DNA of 64,000 nucleotides, from positions 208,771 through 272,770 of the forward strand of contig NZ_JAFCJK010000010.1 in assembly GCF_018131005.1 (NCBI RefSeq), read 5' to 3'. The notes under the pieces were generated by a model, which saw nothing but the letters and a program-made list of their open reading frames with translations, ran no database searches and was not told the origin of the DNA. Positions 9,101 through 16,760 of this stretch are shown here, piece by piece. The translations under genes and the position numbers were made by a program. This DNA is from Bradyrhizobium lablabi (GTDB lineage Bacteria > Pseudomonadota > Alphaproteobacteria > Rhizobiales > Xanthobacteraceae). Positions within the stretch are counted from its first letter, which is position 1, and each line of letters opens with the position of its first letter.

Positions 9101-10543
9101 GGCATTGTCGACTGTGTAGGTCCAGGTGCCGCCCGTCGTCATCGAGAAGGTGCCGTAGCCGCCCTCGCTCGTCTTCGAGCTGACCTCCGTGAAGGTGTTG
9201 GGTGTGTCGTCGACGTCGGTGTCTGTGAGCGTACCGGAGGCAGTCGTCCCGACCGCGGCATTGGCGACGCCGCCGGCCTCGGTCGCCGATCCGTTCGCTG
9301 TGCCGGAAATGAAGGCCGCGTCATTGACGCCGTTGATCGTGATCGTGAAGGTCTGGCTGGTCGACAGCGAACCGTCCGAGACAGTGATGATGAAGCTCTC
9401 GACCGTTGGCGTCTTCAGGGCATTGATCGCATCGCTGTTCGGAACGAAGGTGTAGTCTCCGTTCGAACTGTTGAGATAGAGCGTGCCGTAGGGGTCTGGC
9501 TTCGACACGTTATAGGTAATTCCGTTCAGTACCGTGTCGACCGCAATGCCCCCGCTGATGCCGAAGATGAGTATCGCGTTGCCGTTGGTGCTGCTGGCAG
9601 CGAACGTTCCGCTCGTCGCGGTGAAGGCGTCGAACACCACCGTGTCGTTTTCGGTCGGCCCCGACGGGGTGCTCAGCGTCGGCGGCGAACGAATGACGTC
9701 AGGAACGACAATCGGGGCCGATAGGATCGGCAAGAGCACATTATGCACCGTGACGTCGTCGGTCTCCGTAAAATTGATCGGCTGCGCCAATGGCAAATCG
9801 CCGTTCGGAGTAACGCCCGACCCGCTTCTTGCGTGCTCCTTCGCGTAGTTGTCGAGCACCTCCTGTTGGGCCGCGTGCAACTCCTCCATTCGTGCGGCCG
9901 AATTCGTGAACTGGTCCACGCTGACAGAGGAGCCCCTCTTGTTCAGGACGACTGTCTCTCCAGGATCGTCAACGATGATGTGGCGCGGGATCAGTTCCTT
10001 GGTTACGAGCTCAAAGGCGCCATGCGCGAGATCCTTGTATGTGATGCTATCGTCGTCCAACCATGTAGCGTTCGGGTCCGCGGCGTGGACGTCCTTCATC
10101 ATCGCGAAGGTCAGCGCAGCGAGCGACAGCATTCCGAACCCGCCGGCATGGGCTCGGCCGCGAATGCTTCCGAAAGGTGTGTCGACCTTGAGGGAACCGG
10201 TCCTTGCCACGTCGCCCGAAATGAAAGCGAACGCCCCTCGGGTCACCGAGAACAGGGCCGAGCGCGGGGCACCGCTCGAATCGCAGAGGAACTCGTTGAA
10301 CACCACGCGAGTGCCGCCGGACAAGTTGAACACGGTGCTGTCGATGAAGCGAATTCCGATTCGTCCGTCGGTCGCAGTCTCGATCGCGTCACCCAGGCAA
10401 ACTGGATCGCCAACCATGACTTCAACGGCAATGCCGTACGCGCGTGTGAGGGTGGCGTGACCTATCGCGGTCTGAACACGGCCGATGATTTGGGGAAACA
10501 TGGCCGCCGTGGCCGTGCCCTCGACGCGGGACGCAACAAACAT
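6164..10543 (-). CDS. Large FecR-VCBS-RTX surface protein with cysteine-rich repeats
   Basis: This 1459-aa protein has no classical signal peptide. Its order is: a FecR-type domain (about 40-125, with VGDPVCLGD and VDTPFGSIRG), a short hydrophobic stretch (about 134-150), a cadherin/VCBS-like domain ending INGVNDAA (about 290-412), six VCBS repeats of about 110 aa (about 412-1081), glycine-rich RTX nonapeptides (GGSGNDTI and similar, about 1100-1180), and a low-complexity tail. RTX proteins of this type are normally exported by type I secretion and act as adhesins or biofilm proteins; no exporter genes are in the window. Cysteines are absent from repeats 1-2 but number 2, 5, 6 and 5 in repeats 3-6, which is atypical for RTX proteins. 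The first ATG was used; Met15 is an alternative. Confidence 0.85.
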   Translation of the reverse strand: MFVASRVEGTATAAMFPQIIGRVQTAIGHATLTRAYGIAVEVMVGDPVCLGDAIETATDGRIGIRFIDSTVFNLSGGTRVVFNEFLCDSSGAPRSALFSVTRGAFAFISGDVARTGSLKVDTPFGSIRGRAHAGGFGMLSLAALTFAMMKDVHAADPNATWLDDDSITYKDLAHGAFELVTKELIPRHIIVDDPGETVVLNKRGSSVSVDQFTNSAARMEELHAAQQEVLDNYAKEHARSGSGVTPNGDLPLAQPINFTETDDVTVHNVLLPILSAPIVVPDVIRSPPTLSTPSGPTENDTVVFDAFTATSGTFAASSTNGNAILIFGISGGIAVDTVLNGITYNVSKPDPYGTLYLNSSNGDYTFVPNSDAINALKTPTVESFIITVSDGSLSTSQTFTITINGVNDAAFISGTANGSATEAGGVANAAVGTTASGTLTDTDVDDTPNTFTEVSSKTSEGGYGTFSMTTGGTWTYTVDNANSAVQKLNVGDTLTDQFTVTSVDGTPKLVTVTIHGVNDAAVISGATTGAAVEAGGVANAAPGTPTASGSLTDTDVDNASNSFKAVSSPTASAGGYGKFTISADGAWTYTVDNANSAVQKLNVGDTLIDKFTVTTIDGTPQEVTVTIHGANDAAIISGTTTGCVIEAGGVANYKPGMPTASGTLTDTDIDNAPNTFAAVSVPKASAGGYGTFTITAAGEWAYTLDNSNSAVQALNVCDKLTDTFTVTTIDGTPQVVTITIQGSNDAAVISGATTGSVTEATAAACDKAIATGTLTDADVDNASNCFTPVSCPTESDAGYGTFTMTAAGAWIYKLDSNNCTVQALNACDTLTDTFTVTTIDGTSQVVTITIHGANDPAVISGTTTGCVIEAGGVANCKPGEPIASGTLTDTDVDNPSNTFTEVCSPTKSNGGYGTFTMTACGVWSYTLDNANCAVQALNVCDTLTDTFTVTTIDGTPQVVTITIQGSNDAAVVSGTTTGAVTETGAADCGNPIACGALTDTDVDNTPNTFTAVSCPTASDKGFGTFTMTAAGEWTYKLDNTNCTVEALNACDTLTDTFTVTTIDGTKQVVTITIHGANDSDPNDFDFLATGTHVVSDPPHVYGTPGHDSIAGGGAYKQIVYAGAGDDTINGTSKDDVIYGGSGNDIIKGNGGNDTIYGGSGNDTIKGNYGCDTIVGGFGADWLTGSNGNDRFVYLSAADSNAAHFDTITDFQSGCDKIDLSSLGAFAFAALTPSSTSVPEHAVAWLCDSANNVTIVYANPTDQALKVGDCGLVEIHLAGTPTVQASDFVTEPAAAAMTDNVATTTAGVSSAPTEFAAGLSENSFTFDQTTPQGSAGTTTTDSGAALPPDQTINDNSITAPSTAAAPPLVEPAHTDSEMSLLAAPGDTRAAGDTFHFKDVVAPANGSQIPTSVDQLGQAVGDHEPAPSETLAIELSQPVGHSADHSNVVPSHTHASHDLIL

Positions 10544-10984
10544 TGGCCTCCACCTCGCCTGCCGGGGAACTCAGCCACCGGCGTGCTGCCGGGGAACTCG
10601 GCCCCCCGGCGTGCTGCCCAAATCTTTGCTCTGGCTTGCCCGACGCCACGAGGTAAAAACAATTACGCTGGTAGCCGCAGGCTAACCCGCAGAAACAACT
10701 TCACTTCTTCCGAAAGGGCCAATCAGCGCGGTGTCGGCGAATTGCCTGGCGCCACTGGCTGCCCCCCTTTGTTCTTTGACTATAAGTTTCACTTCCGGTT
10801 CAAATTACGACCTTTTTTCTTGGCGGCGTGCCGGTCTCGGGAATAGAACGATGGCAATAAAGGGGTACCCAATTTGGATAGGCTGGTCGGCTGCGACCAG
10901 ACGGCACTAGATGTCGTGCGGGCACTCGGCCAAAGTTGGCATAGGCTGCCGCACGAACCAGATCTTCTCAGGAAAGGGGGGGTC
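10544..10984. other. Divergent intergenic region between the RTX gene and the FecR gene
   Basis: This 441-base gap should hold the promoters of both divergent genes. It contains a 27-28 bp tandem duplication close to the RTX start and an AT-richer stretch near 10770-10870. I see no confident -35/-10 pair and no gene. Confidence 0.6.
10560..10614. repeat. Tandem duplication of a 27-28 bp GC-rich unit
   Basis: Two adjacent copies begin TGCCGGGGAACTC and end CCGGCGTGC, differing by a few bases and one inserted C. The pair lies 17-70 bases upstream of the RTX gene start, so it is in that gene's 5' untranslated or promoter region. A third partial TGCC follows. Confidence 0.8.
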
Positions 10985-11641
10985 ATGTGCACGCATAAGT
11001 TCACGTTATTGGTGACAAGCTTGGTCTTGGCGTTGGCCGGCTTTTCGCCCGGCCCGGCTCGAGCTCAGGTCGATTCTGTTCAGCCGGCTGTTCAGGATTT
11101 GCCAGTAAAACCAATTGGGAAGGTTGTAACCGCCACCGGTGCGGTCACCATCCAACATTCGGGCGCGACTGTCGTTCAGGCAAATCTCGGCGACCAACCG
11201 GGTCAGGCGAAGGTCGGCGATCTCGTCTATCTCGGCGATGTGGTTCTGACCGGAGCCAATGGCCGGCTCGGCATCAATTTTGCAGACGGAAGCTCGTTCA
11301 ACCTCTCCAGCAACGCGCGGATGGTTTTGAACGAGTTCGTCTACGACCCCAATGGGAAATCCAATTCGACCCTGTTCAACCTGACCAAGGGAACCTTCAC
11401 CTTTGTTGCCGGCAACATCGCGAAGACTGGAGATATGAAGGTCGATACCCCTGTCGCCACCATGGGTATTCGAGGCACTACGCCACGCGTCGAAATTTCG
11501 GATGATGGCACAGTGAAGTTCTCCACCCTCATCGAAGAGGGCAAGAGCAAACTCGCAAAGAAATCCAAGGCAGCGGCGGCGCCGCAGCCCGAGCAAAAAC
11601 ACCAACTCGAGTTCAATCCCAAGATCTGTCGAGGGTGCTAG
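10985..11641 (+). CDS. FecR domain-containing secreted protein
   Basis: The 218-aa product starts at ATG 10985, seven bases after an AGGAAAGGGG ribosome site, and has a signal peptide ending near PGPARAQ. A FecR-type beta domain (about 48-170) follows: VGDLVYLGDVVLTGANGR, FNLSSNARMVLNEFVYD, VDTPVATMGIRGTTP. The C-terminus is Lys/Ala/Gln-rich. The domain is homologous along its length to the N-terminal domain of the divergent RTX protein. In that protein two tyrosines of this domain are replaced by cysteine. Not a classical iron-sensor FecR: there is no N-terminal cytoplasmic domain and no sigma factor beside it. It is probably a periplasmic or surface component linked to the RTX adhesin. Confidence 0.82.
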   Translation: MCTHKFTLLVTSLVLALAGFSPGPARAQVDSVQPAVQDLPVKPIGKVVTATGAVTIQHSGATVVQANLGDQPGQAKVGDLVYLGDVVLTGANGRLGINFADGSSFNLSSNARMVLNEFVYDPNGKSNSTLFNLTKGTFTFVAGNIAKTGDMKVDTPVATMGIRGTTPRVEISDDGTVKFSTLIEEGKSKLAKKSKAAAAPQPEQKHQLEFNPKICRGC

Positions 11642-11727
11642 ATCGTTTCCGCGCGCAAGCCCGCTCTCGACACGGGCAGCGCAGTTCATAGAGATCATTC
11701 CCTGATTTCCAAATCAGGAAGCCTGAC

Positions 11728-12591
11728 ATGGGATCAAGAGCAAGAGGCGGTATCATCGACGGCGCGGGGCTCCTTCTCGTCGTGCTGATGTCGCAGTCAT
11801 CGGCGGCGGCACAGGATCCAAAGCAGAAGAACAGCTACGTCCAGAACATCGAGTTGTGCAACGGCTCGGCTCACACCTCGATTGAAGCCCGGATTGAAGG
11901 GTGCACGGAACTCATCGGCGCGGGCCGGGACAGCGCGGCCGCGTTGCCTATCGCCTACAACAATCGCGGCAATGCCTATACCGCAAAGGGGGACTACGAC
12001 CGCGCCATCCAGGATTTCGATCAATCGATCAAACTCAATCGCACCTACACCAAGGCCTTCAACAACCGCGGTGTGGCCTATTTGAGGAAGGGCGAATACG
12101 ATATCGCGATTGAAGCCTTCGATGAGGCGATCAGGCTCGATTCCAAATACAGTGGAGCCTTCGCCAACCGGGCCGAAGCCCACCTGAAAAAGAACGAGTT
12201 CGATCGCGCGGCGCGGGATTATGACGAGGCAATTCGTCTTGATCCCAACCTGGAAGCCGCGTGGAACGGACGCTGCTGGACCCGCGCCATCCTCGGCGCG
12301 CTGCAGGCGGCGCTGGACGACTGCAACAAGGCGCTTCAGTCGACTTCGAACAGCGCCGCCGCCTATGATTCGCGTGGGCTGGTCTATTTGAAGCTCGGCC
12401 AGCTCGGCGCGGCCATCAATGATTATAGTTCCGCGCTGCGTTTCGATCCCAGCCTGGCGAGCGCGCTCTATGGGCGCGGGCTGGCCAAGCGCAAGACGGG
12501 CGATGAAGCCGGCGGCGACACCGATATCTCGGCGGCAAGGAGAATTCAGGCCGGGATCGGTGACGACTTCACGCGATATGGCGTGCGGTAG
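11728..12591 (+). CDS. Secreted tetratricopeptide-repeat protein
   Basis: This 287-aa product has an N-terminal hydrophobic segment (GAGLLLVVLMSQSSAAAQ) acting as a signal peptide. It carries six TPR units from about residue 70 to 275. Typical signatures are NNRGNAYTAKGDYDRAIQDF, NNRGVAYLRKGEYDIAIEAF and DSRGLVYLKLGQLGAAINDY. TPRs mediate protein contacts. The gene follows the FecR gene on the same strand after 86 bases and may be co-transcribed. A strong hairpin with a T-run lies 270 bases downstream. No catalytic residues are seen. Confidence 0.85.
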   Translation: MGSRARGGIIDGAGLLLVVLMSQSSAAAQDPKQKNSYVQNIELCNGSAHTSIEARIEGCTELIGAGRDSAAALPIAYNNRGNAYTAKGDYDRAIQDFDQSIKLNRTYTKAFNNRGVAYLRKGEYDIAIEAFDEAIRLDSKYSGAFANRAEAHLKKNEFDRAARDYDEAIRLDPNLEAAWNGRCWTRAILGALQAALDDCNKALQSTSNSAAAYDSRGLVYLKLGQLGAAINDYSSALRFDPSLASALYGRGLAKRKTGDEAGGDTDISAARRIQAGIGDDFTRYGVR

Positions 12592-13061
12592 AGGCGGATC
12601 GACGTCGATGTTGGGCGTCTGAAAGGCGAGCGCGACATCACCCCTCCGGCACCCCGCCGCTCGCATGCCCTCGCCGCGCGCTCGACCCCCGCAAGATAGG
12701 CCGGATGGTCGCGTGACCGAGCCACCGCGCTGGCGGCAATGCTCCGCGGTCTTGCCCGCGCCCCTCCACCTGCCGCCACGTCGGCGCAAATTCGCATGCC
12801 TCTTGCCAAAGCATTCCGCCCGTGATCAACTTAAGGTCGTAGTCATCAATCGATATCACTATCGGCCCCGGCTTTGGTCGGGGCCTTTTGCAGCCGTGGC
12901 TATTGCACTCGCCAAGCCGGCGGCCCGCCGTTTCATGAGACAACGTCATGCCTGGCGAAGATATTTTCCCTCGCAAGTTGACCGACACGGGAGCGTCACG
13001 GAGCTGCGCGGTGTAGCGCCGGTGCCGCCGAAAGCACCGGTCATTTCAATGGGAGGGGCCC
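12592..13061. other. Intergenic region after the TPR gene
   Basis: This 470-base gap contains the terminator at 12864-12889 and a purine-rich ribosome site just before the PLD-like gene. Between 12600 and 12840 there are only overlapping open frames without convincing codon structure. I call no gene. Confidence 0.5.
12864..12889 (+). terminator. Rho-independent terminator
   Basis: GGCCCCG at 12864-12870 pairs with CGGGGCC at 12879-12885 across an 8-base loop and is followed directly by TTTT. Orientation fits the end of the FecR-TPR transcript. Confidence 0.7.
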
Positions 13062-14726
13062 ATGCGTCGTCGTGTCGAAGGACTTGTCACCGTCAACGCG
13101 ATCGCCGGGACTCACGTTGTATTCCTGGCCATGGACATGGACAGGAAGGATGCCACCGGCCTGATGGGATTCGCCATTCAGCGCGAGGACAAGATCGAAA
13201 AGGAAGTCACCTGGCTACGCGGCAACAAGTCGTTCAATATCGCGCGGAAGGGCACGGCGCTCAACGACTACAGCAGCCTCGACAATCCATTTCAGGCCTT
13301 CCAATGGGCCGACTACACGGCGAAGCCGGACTACAATTACGAGTACACGGTGTATCCGATGTTCGGCAAACCCGGCAAACTCACGCAGGGTAAAGGCACC
13401 ACGGTCGCGGTGAAGACGGAGACGCCGGAAGGCAAACCGCACTCGGTTTACTTCAACCGTGCGGCGATTTCCTCGCAGGCCTATGTCAAGCGGTTCGGCC
13501 TGGTCGATCCGCTGAAAGTCGGTCAGGAGGCGCTCGACTGGTTGACGCGCGAACTGCTGCCCGGCCTCCTCGCCTTCATCGAACGGGCGAAGGATTCGAG
13601 CTTCTCGTTGCATGCCGCGATCTACGAGGCGCACCTGGACGAGCCGCTCAAGGCGCTTTCCGACGCGCGCAAGCGCAAGGCCAAGGTCCACCTGATCTAC
13701 GGGGCCAAGCCCGCAGATGACATCACCAAGCTGAACACCAAGGCGATCAGGGATGCGAACCTCAAGGGCATCGCGATTCCGCGCAAGAAGGCGAAGCTCG
13801 CGCACAACAAATTCATCGTGCTGTCGCGCAACGACAAGCCGATCGCCGTCTGGACCGGCTCGACCAATTGGTCGACCAACGCGGTGTACGGTCAACTCAA
13901 TGTTGGCCATGTCGTCGAGGATGCGGACCTCGCCAAGCAGTTCCTCGCCTACTGGACCGAGTTGAAGGACGACCCGGACGCCGACAGCGAGAAGGAATGG
14001 ATCGACCAGAACAATCCCATCGATCCGGACAAGCCGGCCAAGGATGGGGAATACCTGTTCTCTCCCCACAGCGGAAGAATACCGTTCGACTGGCTGATCT
14101 CGATCGCCAATACGGCGAAGGCCGGGCTGTTCATGACTTTCCCGTTCGGCATCGTCAAGGATTTCCGCGCCGAGGTTTACGACAAGAACGACGACATCCT
14201 GCGCTACGCGATGCTCGAAATGTACGTCAACGGCGGCAACGCGAAGAGCCGCAAGGAAGCGACCGACGACACGATCCGGATCCGAAGGTTTCCCAACGTC
14301 GGGATGGCGCTCGGCTCCTACATCAAAGTCCCCACGATCGACGGCTGGATCAAGGAGCGCGGCGGCATCGGCACCCATGTCAACTGGGTGCACACCAAAT
14401 TCATGCTGGTCGATCCTCTCGGCGACGCGCCGATCGTCGTCACCGGCTCCGCCAACTGGAGTCTTTCCAGCATCAACGTCAACGACGAGAACCTCGTGGT
14501 GATCAAGGGCAGCAAGCGCGTGGCCGACATTTATTTCGGCGAATTCATGCGCATCTTCGCCCATTACCGCTTCCGCGAGGCGATAGCGATTCACCTGGAA
14601 AAGCACGGCTCGCTCGACGACTGGACGCCGCAGGACCTGTTTGACACGCCCGGCAAGTGGGTGCCCCAGCACTACAAGAAGGGAAGCGAGTACGCGCTGC
14701 GGCGGCTCTATTTCGCCGGCGCCTGA
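13062..14726 (+). CDS. Phospholipase D-like domain protein with two HKD motifs
   Basis: The 554-aa protein has two PLD catalytic segments: AHNKFIVLSRND with GSTNWS (near residues 247-272) and VHTKFMLVDP with GSANWS (near 443-467). Both keep the His and Lys of HxKx4D and the Ser/Asn cluster downstream. PLD superfamily enzymes cleave or transfer phosphodiesters, in lipids or in nucleic acid. The N-terminal 190 residues are an uncharacterised beta-rich region (FNIARKGTALNDYSS) and there is no signal peptide, so a cytoplasmic or effector role is possible. GGGAGGGG precedes the ATG. A copy of the extreme 3' end of the gene recurs near 15486. The actual substrate is unknown. Confidence 0.85.
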   Translation: MRRRVEGLVTVNAIAGTHVVFLAMDMDRKDATGLMGFAIQREDKIEKEVTWLRGNKSFNIARKGTALNDYSSLDNPFQAFQWADYTAKPDYNYEYTVYPMFGKPGKLTQGKGTTVAVKTETPEGKPHSVYFNRAAISSQAYVKRFGLVDPLKVGQEALDWLTRELLPGLLAFIERAKDSSFSLHAAIYEAHLDEPLKALSDARKRKAKVHLIYGAKPADDITKLNTKAIRDANLKGIAIPRKKAKLAHNKFIVLSRNDKPIAVWTGSTNWSTNAVYGQLNVGHVVEDADLAKQFLAYWTELKDDPDADSEKEWIDQNNPIDPDKPAKDGEYLFSPHSGRIPFDWLISIANTAKAGLFMTFPFGIVKDFRAEVYDKNDDILRYAMLEMYVNGGNAKSRKEATDDTIRIRRFPNVGMALGSYIKVPTIDGWIKERGGIGTHVNWVHTKFMLVDPLGDAPIVVTGSANWSLSSINVNDENLVVIKGSKRVADIYFGEFMRIFAHYRFREAIAIHLEKHGSLDDWTPQDLFDTPGKWVPQHYKKGSEYALRRLYFAGA

Positions 14727-15071
14727 CGCAGCAGTTTGGCAGCCACGTTGACGACTTCACGCGGCACCTCTTCACGGCGCGAACAAATCCGCACCTCCGT
14801 TGGTGAGCTGCTGCTCGATGCGGAGCTGGGTGGCCAGAATTCCTCCGTTGCTTCGACCTAGGAAAAGCGCGCTGCCCCTGCAACTAAAGGCGTAAGCGCG
14901 TGCCGGAGAAGCCGTAGTCATCCGGAATCCACAAAAACGAAAAATGCATGCAAGAAAAGGCGGCCCGCAAGGCGGGATCGCTGAAAGCGATCTGTTTTTT
15001 TTACTCACCATCAAACTGTTTATTGGCGTCACCGCGCATGTGCGGGCCGCCAAATAGAGGATTGCGGAATA
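14727..15071. other. Intergenic region after the PLD gene
   Basis: This 345-base gap contains the double-hairpin terminator at 14964-15002. I see no convincing protein-coding frame. An sRNA ending at that terminator is possible. Confidence 0.5.
14964..15002 (+). terminator. Double hairpin with long T-run: terminator, possibly of a small RNA
   Basis: CCCGC/GCGGG (14964-14968 and 14972-14976) is followed by GATCGCT/AGCGATC (14976-14982 and 14986-14992, loop GAA) and then TGTTTTTTTT. This is the strongest intrinsic terminator between the PLD gene and the next ORF. It lies 240 bases after the PLD stop, far for that gene, so an independent short transcript ending here is possible. The promoter was not identified. 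Confidence 0.6.
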
Positions 15072-15329
15072 ATGATCGAACGATTGCGCTGCGACCGCGC
15101 ATGGGTCGTTGAACTGCTGCGGCGATTGGGGGAAACGGAGCAGGAGATCGCCGCATCGCGACGCGCCTGCCACAAGGCGCGGCAAGAGCTGCGAGCCGAG
15201 GTCTGGCGCGTGGTCGAGCGTGCGAGGGCGAACGACAACAGCGACCTGCGGCACGCCGCACTCCGCGTCATCGAATCGACCCTGCGCGGGGGCGCGCCCG
15301 ATCCCGCCGATCTCGAGTACATCAATTGA
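15072..15329 (+). CDS. Small hypothetical helical protein
   Basis: An 85-aa open frame begins at ATG 15072. The product is predicted almost wholly helical and highly charged (ELLRRLGETEQEIAASRRAC, RARANDNSDLRHAALRVIES) and ends ADLEYIN. The ribosome site is weak (AGAGGATTG). It follows a strong terminator and an AT-rich stretch that could hold its promoter. I do not recognise the family; the frame is plausible but not proven to be coding. Confidence 0.45.
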   Translation: MIERLRCDRAWVVELLRRLGETEQEIAASRRACHKARQELRAEVWRVVERARANDNSDLRHAALRVIESTLRGGAPDPADLEYIN

Positions 15330-15356
15330 CAGGAAAACCGCGTGCCGCCTGCATCG

Positions 15357-15461
15357 TCACCAGACGCAGGCGGGCTCGGTGATGAACTTGACGCACGCCG
15401 CCACATATTGGCTGTAGGCGTTGCTGACCTCCTTGGTCTGCTCGACGATGTCCTCGCCCAT
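15357..15461 (-). other. Short ORF or gene fragment
   Basis: The minus strand encodes 34 residues from ATG 15461 (MGEDIVEQTKEVSNAYSQYV then AACVKFITEPACVW and a stop), with helical, protein-like composition. It abuts the duplicated PLD tail, in the opposite orientation. It may be the 3' remnant of a lost gene or a very small protein; the family is not recognised. Confidence 0.3.
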
Positions 15462-15485
15462 CGTGGTGGATGAGGCGGCAGCCGA

Positions 15486-15524
15486 CGATACGAGCTGCGG
15501 CGGGTCTATTTCGCCGGCGCGTGA
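15486..15524 (+). pseudogene. Remnant of a second PLD-like gene 3' end
   Basis: About 46 bases here match the last codons and trailing sequence of the PLD gene (14689-14735) at roughly 90 percent by eye. They encode YELRRVYFAGA and a stop, against YALRRLYFAGA in the intact gene, and both are followed by the same GACGCAGCA. The upstream coding sequence is absent, so this is a duplicated tail or the relic of a deleted paralogue. Confidence 0.6.
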
Positions 15525-15639
15525 CGCAGCACATCAGAGTCAGTCGAAGCGCGCAGCCTCCCTCGTCGAAAGTCGGATCACTGATTTGCCCGACGCGGCA
15601 AGCCTTCGCCTGAAAAATATACTGCTTCGCGTTTGACCC

Positions 15640-16066
15640 AAATCAGTTGTTCAATCGCGCCCATCTCACCCGATCGAGGGGCGCTTCGCGATCGTCACGG
15701 GCGTTGGGTCGAGATGCGGTGGACGCTTGAGCGTGTGACTGACGAGCATGCGCGAAGCGGACGGCGAAGTCGTGTGGTTCCGACGCCCCGATGCAGGTGT
15801 CAAGCCGGCGAGAAGCAAGCTTCTCACTGGCGACGGTGACAACAAAGCTGGTCTCACCGAGAAGAGCACGAAGGACACCGTAAAACCATCGCGCAGGGAA
15901 AGCCGGGCTGTTTCCGGTTACACCTGTGGTCCTACCCCGGTGCTTCTTGTTGCACCGGGCCCATGGGTGCAATCGGCACCCGGCTTTCCCTGCGCCCTCA
16001 CTTCCTCATGAGGGCGAAACGAGATGCAAAGCTCGGACGCATCGCGCCGCGAGAGCGCGAACGTAT
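15640..16066 (-). repeat. Long interspersed repeat, copy 1 (inverted)
   Basis: Read on the minus strand this matches the plus-strand copies at 34155-34590 and 62170-62470. The core (about 15893-15996) is an imperfect palindrome bounded by GCGCAGGGAAAGCCGGG and its complement. It is flanked by a conserved 3' arm containing CACACGACTTCGCCGTCCGC and ending near GATTGAACAACTGATTTG. It encodes no convincing protein; short ORFs inside it are by-products of the repeat. Confidence 0.85.
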
Positions 16067-16245
16067 GTCTGAACCGCTGTTTGACAGGTGAATTGGGGTA
16101 ATGTGTCTTGCCGAGCCGAAGCTTGTGCCCAGCGGGTCCGCCTTCACCCTTCCGCTCCGGCGCTGATGTCCGTGTTCGGTTTCACGGGGTTCGACCTGAC
16201 GGTGTCGCCGTGACTGCACCACGCGTTGTCCCTCAGGGCGAAGCG

Positions 16246-16320
16246 TGGTGGGCGCGACAGGGATCGAACCTGTGACCCCTACCATGTCAAGGTAGTGCTC
16301 TCCCGCTGAGCTACGCGCCC
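16246..16320 (-). tRNA. tRNA-Val (GAC)
   Basis: The minus strand reads GGGCGCGTAGCTCAGCGGGA at the 5' end, an anticodon arm CUACC-UUGACAU-GGUAG with anticodon GAC, a T-arm GGUUCGAUCC, and a genomically encoded CCA end. It is 75 nt long and all four cloverleaf arms can be drawn. Confidence 0.97.
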
Positions 16321-16400
16321 GAATGTCGTATTGGGTTGGGTCCCTATAACGGACCCCGGCGGGGCAGGCAAGGATGCAAAATGCGGGTTTGGCGTCCGAA

Positions 16401-16760
16401 TCAGGCCGCCAGCATCTTGTTCACTTCGCTGACCAACTCGCGCAGGTGAACCGGCTTCGCCAGCACCTTGGCGTTTTTCGGCGCCTCGGAATCGGAATTC
16501 AGGGCGACCGCGGCAAAGCCGGTGATGAACATGATCTTGATGTCGGGATCGAGTTCCGAAGCACGACGTGCGAGCTCGATGCCGTCCATCTCCGGCATCA
16601 CGATGTCGGTGAGCAGCATCTCGAACGGCTCCTCGCGCAGGCGCTGGTAGGCCGACATGCCGTTGTCGTGCGGCGAGACTTTGAAACCCGCGTTTTCCAG
16701 CGCCTTGACCAGAAAGCGGCGCATATCGTTGTCGTCTTCGGCGAGGAGAATCTTCGGCAT
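16401..16760 (-). CDS. cpdR: CpdR-type single-domain response regulator
   Basis: This 119-aa protein is a lone receiver domain. It has the acidic pocket LLAEDDND (about 6-12), the phospho-acceptor Asp52 in LLTDIVMPEMDG, Thr near FITGF, and Lys in VLAKPVHL. Length and the absence of an output domain match CpdR. In its unphosphorylated form CpdR primes the ClpXP protease for degradation of cell-cycle substrates and is controlled by the CckA-ChpT phosphorelay in Caulobacter and rhizobia. The start at 16760 gives the family's normal length; an upstream in-frame extension is not needed. I recall N-formylglutamate amidohydrolase genes next to cpdR in related genomes, as here. Confidence 0.85.
   Translation of the reverse strand: MPKILLAEDDNDMRRFLVKALENAGFKVSPHDNGMSAYQRLREEPFEMLLTDIVMPEMDGIELARRASELDPDIKIMFITGFAAVALNSDSEAPKNAKVLAKPVHLRELVSEVNKMLAA

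Larger units (their letters stand above)
15330..16245. other. Repeat- and debris-rich intergenic region
   Basis: This 916-base gap holds the short minus-strand ORF fragment, the duplicated PLD tail, the inverted copy of the long interspersed repeat, and about 180 bases before the tRNA in which I see nothing recognisable. Confidence 0.6.

Noticed and set aside
12638..12988. 116-aa minus-strand frame before the PLD gene
   Set aside because: Contains protein-like stretches but overlaps another frame of similar quality and the terminator; no family recognised.
13215..14672. 485-aa minus-strand frame
   Set aside because: Antisense to the PLD-like gene with its two HKD motifs.
15860..16010. CRISPR-like spacing of repeated segments
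   Set aside because: The repeated segments are the single palindromic core of an interspersed element, not short direct repeats with unique spacers; no cas genes are present.
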